Assembly (NCBI RefSeq): GCF_016806835.2
Contig: NZ_CP086113.1
Coordinates: 372,001-436,000, forward strand
DNA: 64,000 nucleotides
Reading direction: 5' to 3'
Source of the DNA: Skermanella rosea
GTDB lineage: Bacteria > Pseudomonadota > Alphaproteobacteria > Azospirillales > Azospirillaceae
Notes under the pieces: generated by a model
What the model saw: only the letters and a program-made list of their open reading frames with translations
Databases searched by the model: none
What the model was told of the DNA's origin: nothing
Shown: piece after piece, positions 1 to 9,087 of the stretch
Layout of the letters: each line of letters starts with the position of its first letter
How positions within the stretch are numbered: position 1 is the first letter of the stretch
Program-made: the position numbers and the translations under genes

Positions 1-1
1 G

Positions 2-1906
2 GCGACGGCCAAGGCGATGGGGGAGATCACGGCGCCGATCATCGCCATCACCCTGGTCCTGCTGTCGGTGTTCGTGCCGGTCGGCTTCATCCCCGGCCTG
101 ACCGGCGAGCTGTACCGCCAATTCGCGGTCGCGGTCTCGGTCTCCATGGTGCTGTCGGCGATCAACGCCCTGACGCTCAGCCCGGCGCTCTGCTCGATCC
201 TCCTGAAGCCGGCCCACGGACCCAGGCGGGGGCTGATGGGCCGCGTGACAAGGGCGATCGACCGGACCCGCGATTTCTATGCCGCCGTCGTCGCCCGGCT
301 GGTGCGGCGGGCCGCGTTCGGCATCCTGTTCCTGCTGGTCGTGGCGGGGGGCGTCTATGCCCTGTCCAGGGCCACGCCCACCGGATTCCTGCCGCAGGAG
401 GACCAGGGCGCGTTCTTCGTCGAGCTGCAGCTGCCCCAGGGATCGTCGGTCAAGCGGACGCTCGCGGCGGTGGAGCAGGTCGAGGACATCGTCCGCCCGA
501 TCGGCGGGGTGGTCGACGTGACCTCGGTGGTGGGCTACAGCATGATCAGCGGCCTGTCCCAATCCAACGCCGCCTTCATGATCGTCACCCTGGCACCCTT
601 CGGGGAGCGGACCGATCCGCAGCTCGGCGTCGAAGCCATCACGGCCAGGATCCGCCGGGAAGGGGCCGCCGTCCGGGCCGCGGCCGTCATCCCCTTCCAG
701 CCGCCGCCGATCATCGGCCTGGGCACCACGGGCGGGTTCGAGTTCCAGCTCCAGGACCTCGCCGGCGGCACGCCGGAGGACCTGGCGGCGGCGGCCCGCG
801 GCCTGATCTTCGCGGCGAACCAGCAGCCCGAGCTGTCGGGGGTGTTCACGACCTTCGCGGCCGACACGCCGCAACTCTATCTCGACATCGACCGCAACAA
901 GGCCCAGACGCTGGGCGTGGCCATCGACGACATCTTCACGGCCCTCCAGGCGACGCTCGGCGGGTTCTACGTCAACGACCTGAACCTGTTCGGCCGGGTC
1001 TGGCAGGTCAACCTGCAGGGCGAGGCGGACGACCGCGACCAGGTGACCGACGTCTACCGCATCAACGTGCGCAACGCGAAGGGCGAGATGGTGGCCCTGC
1101 GGTCGCTGGTCGAGGCGCGCCTGATCCTGGCTCCCCAGTCCCTCACCCGGTACAACAATTACCGGAGCGTGACCATCAACGGCAGTCCGGCGCCGGGCGT
1201 CAGTTCGGGTACCGCGCTCGCCGCCATGGAGCGGCTGTCGGCCGCCACCCTGCCGTCCGGCTACGGCTACGAGTGGACGGGCACGGCGCTCCAGGAGAAG
1301 CAGGCGGCCGGGCAGACCACCGTGATCCTGGCGCTGGCGGTGCTGTTCGCCTACCTGTTCCTGGTGGCCCTGTACGAGAGCTGGAACATCCCGGTGCCGG
1401 TCCTGCTCTCCGTCAGCGTGGGGCTGCTCGGCGCCTATGCCGCGCTGATCCTGGCGGGGCTGCCCGGCGACATCTATGCCCAGATCGGCATCATCGTGCT
1501 GATCGCGCTCGCCAGCAAGAATGCGATCCTGATCATCGAGTTCGCCAAGGAACAGCGGGAGCGGGGCCTCCCGGTCGCCGAGGCGGCGGTCGCGGGCGCG
1601 CGGATGCGCATCCGCGCGGTCATGATGACCAGCTTCGCCTTCATCCTCGGGCTCCTGCCGCTGGTGACCGCGCAGGGTGCGGGCGAACTGAGCCGCCGCG
1701 GCGTCGGCACCGCCGTGTTCGGCGGCATGCTGGCCGCCTCTCTGGTCGGCGTCTTCCTGATCCCGGTCCTCTACGTCGTGTTCCAGCACCTGCGGGAGAG
1801 GGTGGGCCGCGGACCGCGCGCGGAGCCGGCGGCGTCGCCCGCGGCGCCCGTCGTCGTCCATTCGGCGATGACCGGGGATCTGCCGCGCGGCGCCCATGGC
1901 GACTGA
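2..1906 (+). CDS. RND efflux pump inner-membrane permease (HAE1/AcrB family), 5'-truncated by the window edge
   Basis: The frame is open from the first bases, and 634 residues are visible of a family that is usually about 1,030–1,060 long, so the start lies upstream. The first visible residues (around [20 protein letters not shown]) are the conserved transmembrane 4 region of hydrophobic-amphiphilic RND pumps. They are followed by TM5–6 with the family's [11 protein letters not shown] motif, the second large periplasmic porter/docking domain (about residues 110–430), and the C-terminal membrane bundle with the [14 protein letters not shown] motif. The protein should be the proton-driven inner-membrane unit of a tripartite pump exporting drugs, solvents or dyes, partnered by an adaptor and outer-membrane channel that are not seen here. 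The C-terminus is intact. The gene converges on the phosphotransferase gene 12 bp away, with no clear terminator between them. Confidence 0.93.
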   Translation, partial: ATAKAMGEITAPIIAITLVLLSVFVPVGFIPGLTGELYRQFAVAVSVSMVLSAINALTLSPALCSILLKPAHGPRRGLMGRVTRAIDRTRDFYAAVVARLVRRAAFGILFLLVVAGGVYALSRATPTGFLPQEDQGAFFVELQLPQGSSVKRTLAAVEQVEDIVRPIGGVVDVTSVVGYSMISGLSQSNAAFMIVTLAPFGERTDPQLGVEAITARIRREGAAVRAAAVIPFQPPPIIGLGTTGGFEFQLQDLAGGTPEDLAAAARGLIFAANQQPELSGVFTTFAADTPQLYLDIDRNKAQTLGVAIDDIFTALQATLGGFYVNDLNLFGRVWQVNLQGEADDRDQVTDVYRINVRNAKGEMVALRSLVEARLILAPQSLTRYNNYRSVTINGSPAPGVSSGTALAAMERLSAATLPSGYGYEWTGTALQEKQAAGQTTVILALAVLFAYLFLVALYESWNIPVPVLLSVSVGLLGAYAALILAGLPGDIYAQIGIIVLIALASKNAILIIEFAKEQRERGLPVAEAAVAGARMRIRAVMMTSFAFILGLLPLVTAQGAGELSRRGVGTAVFGGMLAASLVGVFLIPVLYVVFQHLRERVGRGPRAEPAASPAAPVVVHSAMTGDLPRGAHGD

Positions 1907-1918
1907 CGCCGGTACCGG

Positions 1919-3382
1919 TCAGAGCAGCCGGTCCAGGCCGTCGCACACGGCGGTGAGCACCTGGATCCGCGCGGCGCGCTTGTCGTTGGCCGGCACCAGC
2001 ACCCAGGGCGCCCCGGTCGAACCGGTCCGGGCCACCATCTCGTTGACCGCCATCAGGTAGTCGTCCCAGTGCTCGCGGTTGCGATAGTCCTCCTCGGTGA
2101 TCTTGTACCGTTTCCGCGGGGTGTTCGCGCGCTCGTCGAACCGGCGGAGCTGCTCGTCCTTGTCGATGTGCAGCCAGAATTTCAGCAGCAGCGATCCGTG
2201 GTCGGTCAGCTGCCGCTCGAAATCGTTGATCTCGTCATAGGCCCGCCGCCACTCCTCGGGCCGGGCGAAGCCTTCGACCCGCTCGACCAGAACCCTGCCG
2301 TACCAGCTCCGGTCGAAGATCAGCATCTTGCCGGCGCGCGGCAGGTGCCGCCAGAAGCGCCAAAGGTAATGGCGTGCCCGCTCCTCGTCGGTCGGCGCCG
2401 CGACGGGCACGACGCGGCAATTGGCCGCCTTCATGCTCCAGACCAGCCGGCGGATGGCGCCGCCCTTGCCGGCGCTGTCCCAGCCCTCGAACGCCAGGAC
2501 GGAGGACAGTCCCTCCTTCCTGGCCCTCAGGGACAGCTTGTGGAGGCGCCGCTGCTGGTCCTCCAGCTGCTCGCGGTAATCCTCCTCCGCGATCCGGCGG
2601 GACAGATCGAGGCTGCCCAGCACGTCGACCGGCCGTGCCGCCGGTTTCATGGCCTCGGCGGTCCGGGGCGCAGGAACGGCATCCGCCTCGTCCAGGCGGG
2701 CCGTGAAGGTGGCCAGCAGGTGCTCCGCGACGCGCACGCTGCGATGGCGGGCGTCGGTGCTCTCCACCACGGTCCAGGCGGCGCCGCCCGCGCTGGTTTC
2801 CTGCAGATAACGTTCGCAGAGCGGCTTGATCTCGTCGTAATGCTTGAAGATGATCCAGTCGCGCTGCTCCAACTGCCAGCCGGAGTCCTTCCGCTTCAGG
2901 CGGCGCCTCAGTTCCTGCCTGGGCAGGTGCAGCCAGATCTTCACCAGCAGCATGCCGTCGGTCACGAGCGCGCGCTCGAAGGTTCGCACATGCTCCATCC
3001 GGGCGGCGAAGCCGTCGCTGTCGATGCGGCCGAGATAGCGGTCGGCGATCGCGTCCAGCGCCAGTCCGCCGAAGAAGAGGGAGGCGCGCCCCCGGGGCGG
3101 CAGCGCCATCCAGTAACGCCAGAAGCGGGGCCGCTGCCTTTCCTCCTCGGTCTCCTCCTCGAACACCTGGGTATCGAGATAGCGGGCGTCCAGCCACTCG
3201 TTCAGCCGGTCCACCAGCTCCTCGCAGCCGATGCGGTCGTCGCCGGCGACCGCGATCAGGACCGGCACGCCTTTGCGCCTCAGGTGGAACTGCGCCTCCA
3301 GCAGCCGGGCCCGGAGGTCGGGCATGCGGACCTTGTAGTCCTCCTTCGCCAGGGTGCTGCCGATTTCCGCCACGTCGAACAT
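1919..3382 (-). CDS. pap: Polyphosphate:AMP phosphotransferase (two PPK2 domains)
   Basis: This 487-residue protein has two tandem PPK2 modules, the hallmark of class II PPK2 enzymes that phosphorylate AMP to ADP using polyphosphate. The C-terminal module (about residues 265–487) has an intact Walker A motif, GWDSAGKGG at about 300–308, and a FDRSWYGR lid/Walker B region. In the N-terminal module the corresponding loop reads AGDDRIGCE (about 46–54) and lacks the GKGG lysine. The first half is therefore probably structural, as known for the family. The start at 3382 is preferred over the ATG at 3400 because a GGGAGGGG ribosome binding site lies just before it, and the protein then begins MFDVAEIG. 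It lies 40 bp downstream of the AI-2E-type permease gene on the same strand and may be cotranscribed with it. Confidence 0.9.
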   Translation of the reverse strand: MFDVAEIGSTLAKEDYKVRMPDLRARLLEAQFHLRRKGVPVLIAVAGDDRIGCEELVDRLNEWLDARYLDTQVFEEETEEERQRPRFWRYWMALPPRGRASLFFGGLALDAIADRYLGRIDSDGFAARMEHVRTFERALVTDGMLLVKIWLHLPRQELRRRLKRKDSGWQLEQRDWIIFKHYDEIKPLCERYLQETSAGGAAWTVVESTDARHRSVRVAEHLLATFTARLDEADAVPAPRTAEAMKPAARPVDVLGSLDLSRRIAEEDYREQLEDQQRRLHKLSLRARKEGLSSVLAFEGWDSAGKGGAIRRLVWSMKAANCRVVPVAAPTDEERARHYLWRFWRHLPRAGKMLIFDRSWYGRVLVERVEGFARPEEWRRAYDEINDFERQLTDHGSLLLKFWLHIDKDEQLRRFDERANTPRKRYKITEEDYRNREHWDDYLMAVNEMVARTGSTGAPWVLVPANDKRAARIQVLTAVCDGLDRLL

Positions 3383-3422
3383 CGTTTCCCCTCCCGTCAT
3401 GATTTTTCTGATAGCCGCCGGG

Positions 3423-4547
3423 TCACCGGCCGCCCGGCACCGGCGCGTCCTCGTCCTTCCCCCACTCCTGGATCAGGCTGTAGCCGATCGCCAGGAGCGT
3501 CGGGCCGAGGAAGATCCCGATGAAGCCGAAGGCCATGATGCCGCCCATCACGCCGAAGAGGATCATGAGGATCGGGAGGCTGCCGCCCCGGCTGATGACA
3601 TAAGGCTTCAGGAAATTGTCGATCGTGCCGACGACGAGCAGGTTCCAGACGATGATGAAGATGCCCCATTCCCGCTGTTCCTGGGCGAACAGCCAGGCCG
3701 CCGCCGGAATCCAGGTCAGCAGGAGGCCGCCGGGAAAGAGCGACAGGAAGAACGAGAGAAAGCCCAGGAGGAAGGCGCCGGGAACCTGCGCGACCCAGAA
3801 ACCCGCCGTCGCCAGCACCGCCTGGACCAGAGCCGTGCCGAGCACCCCGTGGACGACGCCCTTGATGGTGCTTCCCGCGATCTCCATCAGCCGGCGGGAA
3901 CGGTCGCCGGCGACTCGCCTGAACACGGCGTCGGCCATCCGGACGACGGCGGTCCCGTGCCGGTACAGGAAGAACGCGGTCAGGACGCTGACCGCCGTTT
4001 CGAAGATTCCGCCGGCCAGGGCGGCACCCTGGGCGAGAGCCCAGTCCCGGGCCGGTCCGACATAGGGCCGGAGGGATTCGGCCAGCGCCGCCCCGTCATA
4101 GGCCATCTCCTCCCAGGTGCGGGTCAGGTTGGGACCCAGGAAAGGCAAGTCGGCGATCCACCGCGGCGGCGGCGGCGGTCCCTGCTGAAGCAGCGATCGG
4201 ATCCCTTCGGCGAAGCCGACGACGCCCTCCGCCAGGCGCGAACCCAGGATGACGAGGGGCAGCAGCAGCACCAGGGCGACCAGGAGGGTCATCACGACGG
4301 CGGCCGGTCCCTCGCGCCCCCCGAGGCGCTTCACCAGGAAACGGTAGATCGGCCAGGTCGAGAAGGTCAGGATGACTGCCCAGAGGATGGCGGCCAGGAA
4401 AGGCCGGAGGATGACGAAGCAGCCTACGGCCAGGGCGAGGAGAAGCACCAGCCCGGCGGCTTCCTGCACGTAGGCCCGCGGCCCCGGCGCGGCGGCGGTT
4501 GGTGCCGTTCCGGGCTTCGGCGTCGTCGCGACCATGTCCTCAGGCAT
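3423..4547 (-). CDS. AI-2E/PerM (UPF0118) family membrane protein
   Basis: This 374-residue polytopic membrane protein has the arrangement of the AI-2E transporter/PerM family. There are paired hydrophobic segments near the N-terminus (about 30–85, with the ILRPFLAAILWAVILTF region), a soluble central part, and a C-terminal membrane bundle ending with the family-typical LPILMILFGVMGGIMAFGFIGIFLGPTLLAIGY region (about 325–360). Members export autoinducer-2 or act as ion antiporters; the substrate cannot be read from sequence. The start at 4547 has GGAG at suitable spacing; ATG at 4535 is an alternative. It is divergent from the large membrane protein gene at 4830, and the spacer holds a 15-bp tandem repeat. 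Confidence 0.85.
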   Translation of the reverse strand: MPEDMVATTPKPGTAPTAAAPGPRAYVQEAAGLVLLLALAVGCFVILRPFLAAILWAVILTFSTWPIYRFLVKRLGGREGPAAVVMTLLVALVLLLPLVILGSRLAEGVVGFAEGIRSLLQQGPPPPPRWIADLPFLGPNLTRTWEEMAYDGAALAESLRPYVGPARDWALAQGAALAGGIFETAVSVLTAFFLYRHGTAVVRMADAVFRRVAGDRSRRLMEIAGSTIKGVVHGVLGTALVQAVLATAGFWVAQVPGAFLLGFLSFFLSLFPGGLLLTWIPAAAWLFAQEQREWGIFIIVWNLLVVGTIDNFLKPYVISRGGSLPILMILFGVMGGIMAFGFIGIFLGPTLLAIGYSLIQEWGKDEDAPVPGGR

Positions 4548-4604
4548 CCGGGTTCTCCAAAGAGCACCTCGAGGATCACCGGGCAGCCCTCCCGGCCGGG
4601 TCCG

Positions 4605-4679
4605 CTTTCAGCCAAATCTCTTTCAGGCAAATCTCTTTCAGGCAAATCTCTTTCAGCCAAATCTCTTTCAGCCAAGTCT
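4605..4679. repeat. Five tandem copies of a 15-bp repeat
   Basis: The unit CTTTCAG(C/G)CAAATCT occurs five times head to tail with no spacers (starts at 4605, 4620, 4635, 4650 and 4665). Position 8 varies between C and G, and the last copy has one A-to-G change. It lies 58 bp upstream of the start of the AI-2E-type gene and about 150 bp upstream of the divergent membrane protein gene, so it sits in a shared promoter region. The 15-bp period is a multiple of three. On the minus strand it reads as a pentapeptide series (ERDLA/ERDLP), but no credible gene contains it. Confidence 0.92.
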
Positions 4680-4829
4680 ACGGCGATCACCCGCCTTTCC
4701 GTAATCCGGGATTTCCCCTACGCCGGCCGGGCCGAGCGCAAGGGAAATGCCCTCGCGCACTTGCCTTACGGGGCGGGGCAGGCCCTTATGCTCCAGGCTC
4801 GCCCCTCACTGGTTCGGAACCTGGTGTCA

Positions 4830-7106
4830 ATGCGGAATGGAAAGTCGGAAAGCGGAAGTCCGATCGTCGGATACGGTTCAGGCCCTCGAAAGGAGTGGAC
4901 GGATACGGGAGCAGCGATCTTCGTCGTGATCATCACGGCCTGCATGGCGATGGTCCCGCTTGCCGGAAACAATTATTTCTATTTCTCCGACGATTTCCAG
5001 ACGATGATCATGCCGGTCATGCTGGAGATCGCCCGCCAGGTGAAGGAGTGGCAGATGCCGTTCGTCACCGGGCGATCCTGGCTCGGCGGTGCCATCTCCG
5101 CGGAATACCAGTACGCGATCTGGAACCCGGTCTCCGTTTCCCTCTATGTCCTGATGGATCGCTTCGGCCGTCTTGACCAAGCCGCGGCCTTCTTCTCGAT
5201 TTTCCATCTCTGCCTGCTGTCGGGCGGCGTCTTCACGTTGTGCCGGGGATTGGGCACCCCGCGGGCCGGAGCCGTCGCCGCCGCGCTGGCCGGCGGAACC
5301 AGCATGTGGGTGGTCTACTGGGGGCAGGCGTGGGTGAACGCCCTGGTCGGCATCGCTTGGCTGCCCTGGGCGTCGGCCGCGCTCCTGCTGGCCTACCGCC
5401 GTGCGCTTCATGTCGGGCCGGCGGCGGTCGCGACCGCCCTGGCCCTCGTCAGTGGCTGGCCCTACACGGCCATCGCCCTGATCGTGGGCGCCGGCATCGC
5501 CCTTGCCGCCAGCTTCGTCCTGACCGGCCGGTTCCTGGCCTGCGTCCGGGTCGTCCTCGCCATGGGCCTGGGCGGCGCCATCGCGGCTCCGGCCTATCTC
5601 CCTCTGCTGTACTTCCTGCTGGAAGCGTCGATGCGCTCCCACGGCGCATCCTCGGATGTCCTCACTGCGCATTTCGACACCCTGCTCGCCGTCAGCCTTC
5701 CGATCTTTCCCAACGTCCTGAAGACCTTCAGCGGCGTGGACCGCACCGCGCCGTCCCCTCCGATCCACTATGTGTCCTGGTTCATCCTGCCCGTCCTGGC
5801 CAATGCCCGCTGGCCGGCCCTCGGCCTGAAGAACCGGCGGGGAGGGCTCGGCCTCGGCTTGGTCCTGGTGGCGACCGCCTTCGGCCTGCTGTCCATGTAC
5901 GGGGCCGGCTGGTATTTCCGCTGGCCCTTCCGGCTGCTGCCCTACTACCACATCGCGCTCGCGGTCCTGGCGGGATGGCTGATGACCCGGACCGTGGGGG
6001 ATGGGCAGGGGGTCTGGAAACCGGGCAGGACCGCTCTCGCCTTCGCCGTTCCCCTGGCGCTCGGGTTCCTCAACCAGTCCGGCATGGGCACGGACCAGGC
6101 CATCCTGCTCTCGTGGATCTGCGTGCTGGTCCTCCTCACCCGGTACTTCCAGAGGTCATGGCCGGAGTACTGGATGGCGGTGCCCGTGGTCGGGCACGTC
6201 ACCATCTTCGTCTACCTGACGGCCGTCTTCCCCCACAACGGCATGGTGCCGCGATGGACGCCGCCGGTGGAACGGCAGGCCCTGCCCGGCATCGCCGATG
6301 CCCCCAGGGTGCGGCAGCTCGCCCTTTACCAGCCGCCCGGGCGGGATGCGTCCTTCGGTTCCGGCAAGGCTCCGGACGACGCCTTCTGGTTTGAGCTGAT
6401 GCCGGGAAACACGCTGCTCCACCATGACGTGGAGGGGATCAACGGCTATTCCGCCCTGGACCCCCGGGGCCTGCGCGAGGCCTTTTGCATGGATTACATC
6501 GGGGCCAGCTGTCCGGACGCCGCGCGGCGGATCCTGTCGCCGGCCACGTCCGCGGATGGGACCGCCGGGCTTTCACTGCTCGACCTCACCCGCGTCGAGC
6601 GCGTGGTCGCCCAGCGGGGGCTCCATGCCGGGAGGTTCGCCGTGGAGGCGGGAGGCACCTGGGTCCGGGCCGGATCGGGCAGGCATGCCGACGTCTTCGT
6701 GAGACGCGAGCCGCTCCCCCCGCGGCCGGGCAGCGTTTCGGTCCTGCCGCCGGACATGCGGTTGCGGCTGGTCGGGAGAGGGCCGGACCGCGAGTCCTAT
6801 CAACTGGACAAGGGGCATGGCGGCGGCCGGGTCGTATGGGCACGAGCCTGGTATCCCGGGTATCGCGCCTTCCTGGCCGGTCGCTCCCTCGAGGTCGAGC
6901 CGGTGCTGGGGTTCCTCCCGTCCGTCGTGCTCCCTCCGGACGAGGGGGGCGAACTGGTCCTCGACTACGTCCCGGCGGGGCTGCGGCCGGGCTTGGCGAT
7001 CGCAGGCGTCGCCCTGGCACTGGCGGGCGCCTTCTCACTCGGAAGCCTGCTGCTGAAACGGGAAAGGCGGAGAGGGGAGGGAGTGTCGGTGACTGCCGAG
7101 GGCTAG
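4830..7106 (+). CDS. Large polytopic membrane protein, YfhO-like (GT-C-type glycosyltransferase fold suspected)
   Basis: This is a protein of about 758 residues with a first hydrophobic segment at about 25–45, a DDFQ motif just after it, then ITMs spread to about residue 470, a soluble domain of roughly 240 residues, and a final membrane segment near the C-terminus. The order 'acidic pair – Q – P – W.GG – AEYQY – NP' in the first extracytoplasmic loop resembles YfhO-family membrane proteins, whose known members act in glycosylation of lipoteichoic acid or other envelope glycans. The function here is inferred. The start is uncertain: ATG at 4830 gives a short N-terminus before the first membrane segment, and ATG at 4788 is in frame and possible. 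The long open frame upstream of it is antisense to the neighbouring gene and not coding. Confidence 0.6.
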   Translation: MRNGKSESGSPIVGYGSGPRKEWTDTGAAIFVVIITACMAMVPLAGNNYFYFSDDFQTMIMPVMLEIARQVKEWQMPFVTGRSWLGGAISAEYQYAIWNPVSVSLYVLMDRFGRLDQAAAFFSIFHLCLLSGGVFTLCRGLGTPRAGAVAAALAGGTSMWVVYWGQAWVNALVGIAWLPWASAALLLAYRRALHVGPAAVATALALVSGWPYTAIALIVGAGIALAASFVLTGRFLACVRVVLAMGLGGAIAAPAYLPLLYFLLEASMRSHGASSDVLTAHFDTLLAVSLPIFPNVLKTFSGVDRTAPSPPIHYVSWFILPVLANARWPALGLKNRRGGLGLGLVLVATAFGLLSMYGAGWYFRWPFRLLPYYHIALAVLAGWLMTRTVGDGQGVWKPGRTALAFAVPLALGFLNQSGMGTDQAILLSWICVLVLLTRYFQRSWPEYWMAVPVVGHVTIFVYLTAVFPHNGMVPRWTPPVERQALPGIADAPRVRQLALYQPPGRDASFGSGKAPDDAFWFELMPGNTLLHHDVEGINGYSALDPRGLREAFCMDYIGASCPDAARRILSPATSADGTAGLSLLDLTRVERVVAQRGLHAGRFAVEAGGTWVRAGSGRHADVFVRREPLPPRPGSVSVLPPDMRLRLVGRGPDRESYQLDKGHGGGRVVWARAWYPGYRAFLAGRSLEVEPVLGFLPSVVLPPDEGGELVLDYVPAGLRPGLAIAGVALALAGAFSLGSLLLKRERRRGEGVSVTAEG

Positions 7107-7282
7107 CCGCCGGGCCGCAAGGTTCCGCCGGCCCGGCAACCATGATGTTCCCGATGGGTCACAACCGGAGCCAGTGGGAAAGCACTGTGATGGGGGATTG
7201 TGGCGCGGGAACCGACAAGGGAAAGCCGTCGCTTCGCCGGACGGCGATGCCGAAGACTTGACGGCAAGGGGAAGGAGCAAAA

Positions 7283-7540
7283 ATGGACATGGATCTGTGG
7301 CATCTGGGAATCCTGCTCATTCTGACTTGGCTGGCGTGGCTGAACAGGCGCATCATCGTGTATTATCTCCGCTCGCGGCATCTCTTGAACCGGACCTTGT
7401 CCCGATATGTCCTGCTTTCATCCTCGGATGTCGTTCTCTCAAGCCTGATCCATCTGGGTGGATTCATCGGCGTGATACTTGTATGCGAGGCCTACTATGG
7501 CTGGCATATGAACGTGGCCGAGTACAACCTCCCCCGCTGA
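7283..7540 (+). CDS. Small hypothetical membrane protein (85 aa)
   Basis: The reading frame begins with a good ribosome binding site (GGGAAGGAG, spacing about 6) and encodes 85 residues with two hydrophobic stretches, at about 8–28 and 55–72. They are separated by a basic, arginine-rich loop (RRIIVYYLRSRHLLNR). No family is recognised. The base composition is lower in G+C than in neighbouring genes. It ends 21 bp before the convergent intradiol dioxygenase gene. Evidence for expression is limited to the ribosome binding site and the clear two-helix pattern. Confidence 0.5.
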   Translation: MDMDLWHLGILLILTWLAWLNRRIIVYYLRSRHLLNRTLSRYVLLSSSDVVLSSLIHLGGFIGVILVCEAYYGWHMNVAEYNLPR

Positions 7541-7561
7541 AGTCCCCTCGCCGCAGACGTG

Positions 7562-8461
7562 TCACCCTGCTCCCTTCTGCACGGAGGATGCCGAGACCTG
7601 CGCCTTCAGGACGAAATCGTAGGCGAGCCTCCGCCACGGTCCGGCGCTCCCGTCCGGGAAGCCGCCGGGAGCACCCGGCGGGCACGCCACGACGAGCGAG
7701 GGCTTGACGCCGAACACCGCGTCGTCGGCGAGGTACGGGCTGTCGGCCGGGAAGAGCTGGGTGACCAGGGATTCGTGCCCCTCCGCCGCGACTCTGAAAT
7801 GGATGTGCGCCGGCCGGAAGGGATGGCGCCCGGTGGCGTTCAGCAGTTCGCCCACCGGGCCGCCCGCCGGGATCGGGTAGTGGGACGGCAGGATCGACCG
7901 GAAGGCGAAGCGTCCCCGGCCGTCGGTGCGGAAGCGCGCCCGCAGCGTCGGTTCCGTCAGTTCCGGGCGCTGCATGTCGTAGTAGCCGTTCTCGTCGGCC
8001 TGCCAGACATCGACGAGGGCGCCGGCGAGCGGGCGCCCGTCGCCGGATGACACGGACCCTTCCACATGGAGGCGCTCGCCCGGCTGCCCCCGCGCCATGT
8101 CGGCGCCGAGCGGCAGTTCCGGGGTGTCGGCGGCGTGGAACGGGCCGGGCGGGGTGGTCTCGGTGATTCCCCCGGCTGTCGGGTGGTTGATCGAGTCCAC
8201 CAGCATGGTGACGCCAAGGACGTCCGACAGCAGGACGTATTCCTGGCGTCCCCCGGTGCAGGCCCTGCCGGCGCGGGCGAGGAAATCGACCGCCGCACCC
8301 CATTCCTCGACTGTGGGTCGGACATCCCGCACGAAGCCGTGCAGGTGGCGCACCAGGCTGGTCATGATGGCCTTCAGGCGCGGATCGCCGGTGCCGGCGA
8401 AGCGGTCGATCACCTCCCGCGTGAGGGAGTTCCCATCGAGATCCGTCATGAAATCCGGCAT
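7562..8461 (-). CDS. Intradiol ring-cleavage dioxygenase (catechol/hydroxyquinol 1,2-dioxygenase type)
   Basis: This 299-residue protein has the N-terminal dioxygenase dimerisation domain (about 1–110, including RQEYVLLSDVLGVTMLVD) followed by the catalytic beta-sandwich. The Fe(III) ligands are visible: tyrosines in GYYDMQ and PSHYPIP, and two histidines in RPAHIHF. Enzymes of this type use O2 to cleave catechol or hydroxyquinol between the hydroxyl groups, feeding the beta-ketoadipate pathway. Which substrate is used cannot be decided; the N-terminal domain is reminiscent of hydroxyquinol dioxygenases. The ATG at 8461 is chosen, but a GTG at 8473 overlaps the upstream cytochrome stop codon as GTGA, so translation is probably coupled to that gene. 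No other aromatic-degradation gene is adjacent. Confidence 0.9.
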   Translation of the reverse strand: MPDFMTDLDGNSLTREVIDRFAGTGDPRLKAIMTSLVRHLHGFVRDVRPTVEEWGAAVDFLARAGRACTGGRQEYVLLSDVLGVTMLVDSINHPTAGGITETTPPGPFHAADTPELPLGADMARGQPGERLHVEGSVSSGDGRPLAGALVDVWQADENGYYDMQRPELTEPTLRARFRTDGRGRFAFRSILPSHYPIPAGGPVGELLNATGRHPFRPAHIHFRVAAEGHESLVTQLFPADSPYLADDAVFGVKPSLVVACPPGAPGGFPDGSAGPWRRLAYDFVLKAQVSASSVQKGAG

Positions 8462-8469
8462 GGCGGCCG

Positions 8470-8988
8470 TCACCCGGGAATCATGACGCCGAGATAGGGC
8501 GCCGTCGGCTTCTCGGACGGGCCGGCAAGGTCCGGCACCTTGTGCCGTACGGGCCTGAGGTTCCTGAGATAGGTCGCCAGGGCCTGGGCATCGGCGTCGG
8601 TGAGCTTGCCGTAGCTGTGATAGGGCATCACCGGGGCCAGGACGCGGCCGTCCGGGCGGACGCCGGTGCGGACGGCCTTGACGACGTCGGCCTCGCTCCA
8701 GTTTCCCAGGCCGGTTTCCGGCTCCGGAGTCAGGTTGGGCGGGTAGAAGGTTCCGAGCCCCGGGACCTGGAATCCCACCTCGGAGCCGCCGAGATAGCGC
8801 TGCGGATCGGGCTTTCCCAGCAGCGCCCCGGTGGTATGGCAGCCGCCGCAATCCATGATGGCGGCAAGATATTCGCCCCGCTTCACGGCTTCCTCCGCGG
8901 CGGTCGGCGAGGTCGTCACGAGGGCCGCGCCGAGCAGCAGCGAGGTGGCGGCGGCGCCGGCGGTCAGAATCGTGCGCATGTTCTCCAC
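8470..8988 (-). CDS. Secreted mono-haem c-type cytochrome
   Basis: This 172-residue protein has a signal peptide (hydrophobic core about 8–25, cleavage probably after the TAA/AEE region) followed by a cytochrome c domain. The haem-binding CGGCH motif is at about 47–51, and a candidate distal methionine is in the VMPYHSYGKL segment (about residue 120), a pattern seen in cytochrome c subunits of periplasmic dehydrogenases. It should act as a periplasmic electron carrier. The start is either ATG 8988 or ATG 8979; the latter has GGAG three bases upstream. The stop codon overlaps a possible GTG start of the intradiol dioxygenase, so the two form an unusual two-gene unit. Confidence 0.85.
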   Translation of the reverse strand: MENMRTILTAGAAATSLLLGAALVTTSPTAAEEAVKRGEYLAAIMDCGGCHTTGALLGKPDPQRYLGGSEVGFQVPGLGTFYPPNLTPEPETGLGNWSEADVVKAVRTGVRPDGRVLAPVMPYHSYGKLTDADAQALATYLRNLRPVRHKVPDLAGPSEKPTAPYLGVMIPG

Positions 8989-9087
8989 ATCCCTTGATCG
9001 TCTTCGGATGACCGAACCTTAGCGCGCACGGCTTTCCGCCGCCCTTTCCGGATCTTTCCCGAGTTGGCCGGAGTTTTCCCGGATCTC

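Noticed and set aside
4605-4679. CRISPR array
   Set aside because: Copies abut with no spacers and no cas gene is present in the window.
4424-4690. Minus-strand frame reading the 15-bp repeat as pentapeptides
   Set aside because: After the repeats it turns into antisense/other-frame sequence of the AI-2E-type gene; no pentapeptide domain is long enough to be real.
3354-4788. Plus-strand open frame upstream of the YfhO-like gene
   Set aside because: It is antisense to the AI-2E-type gene and is low-complexity charged sequence.
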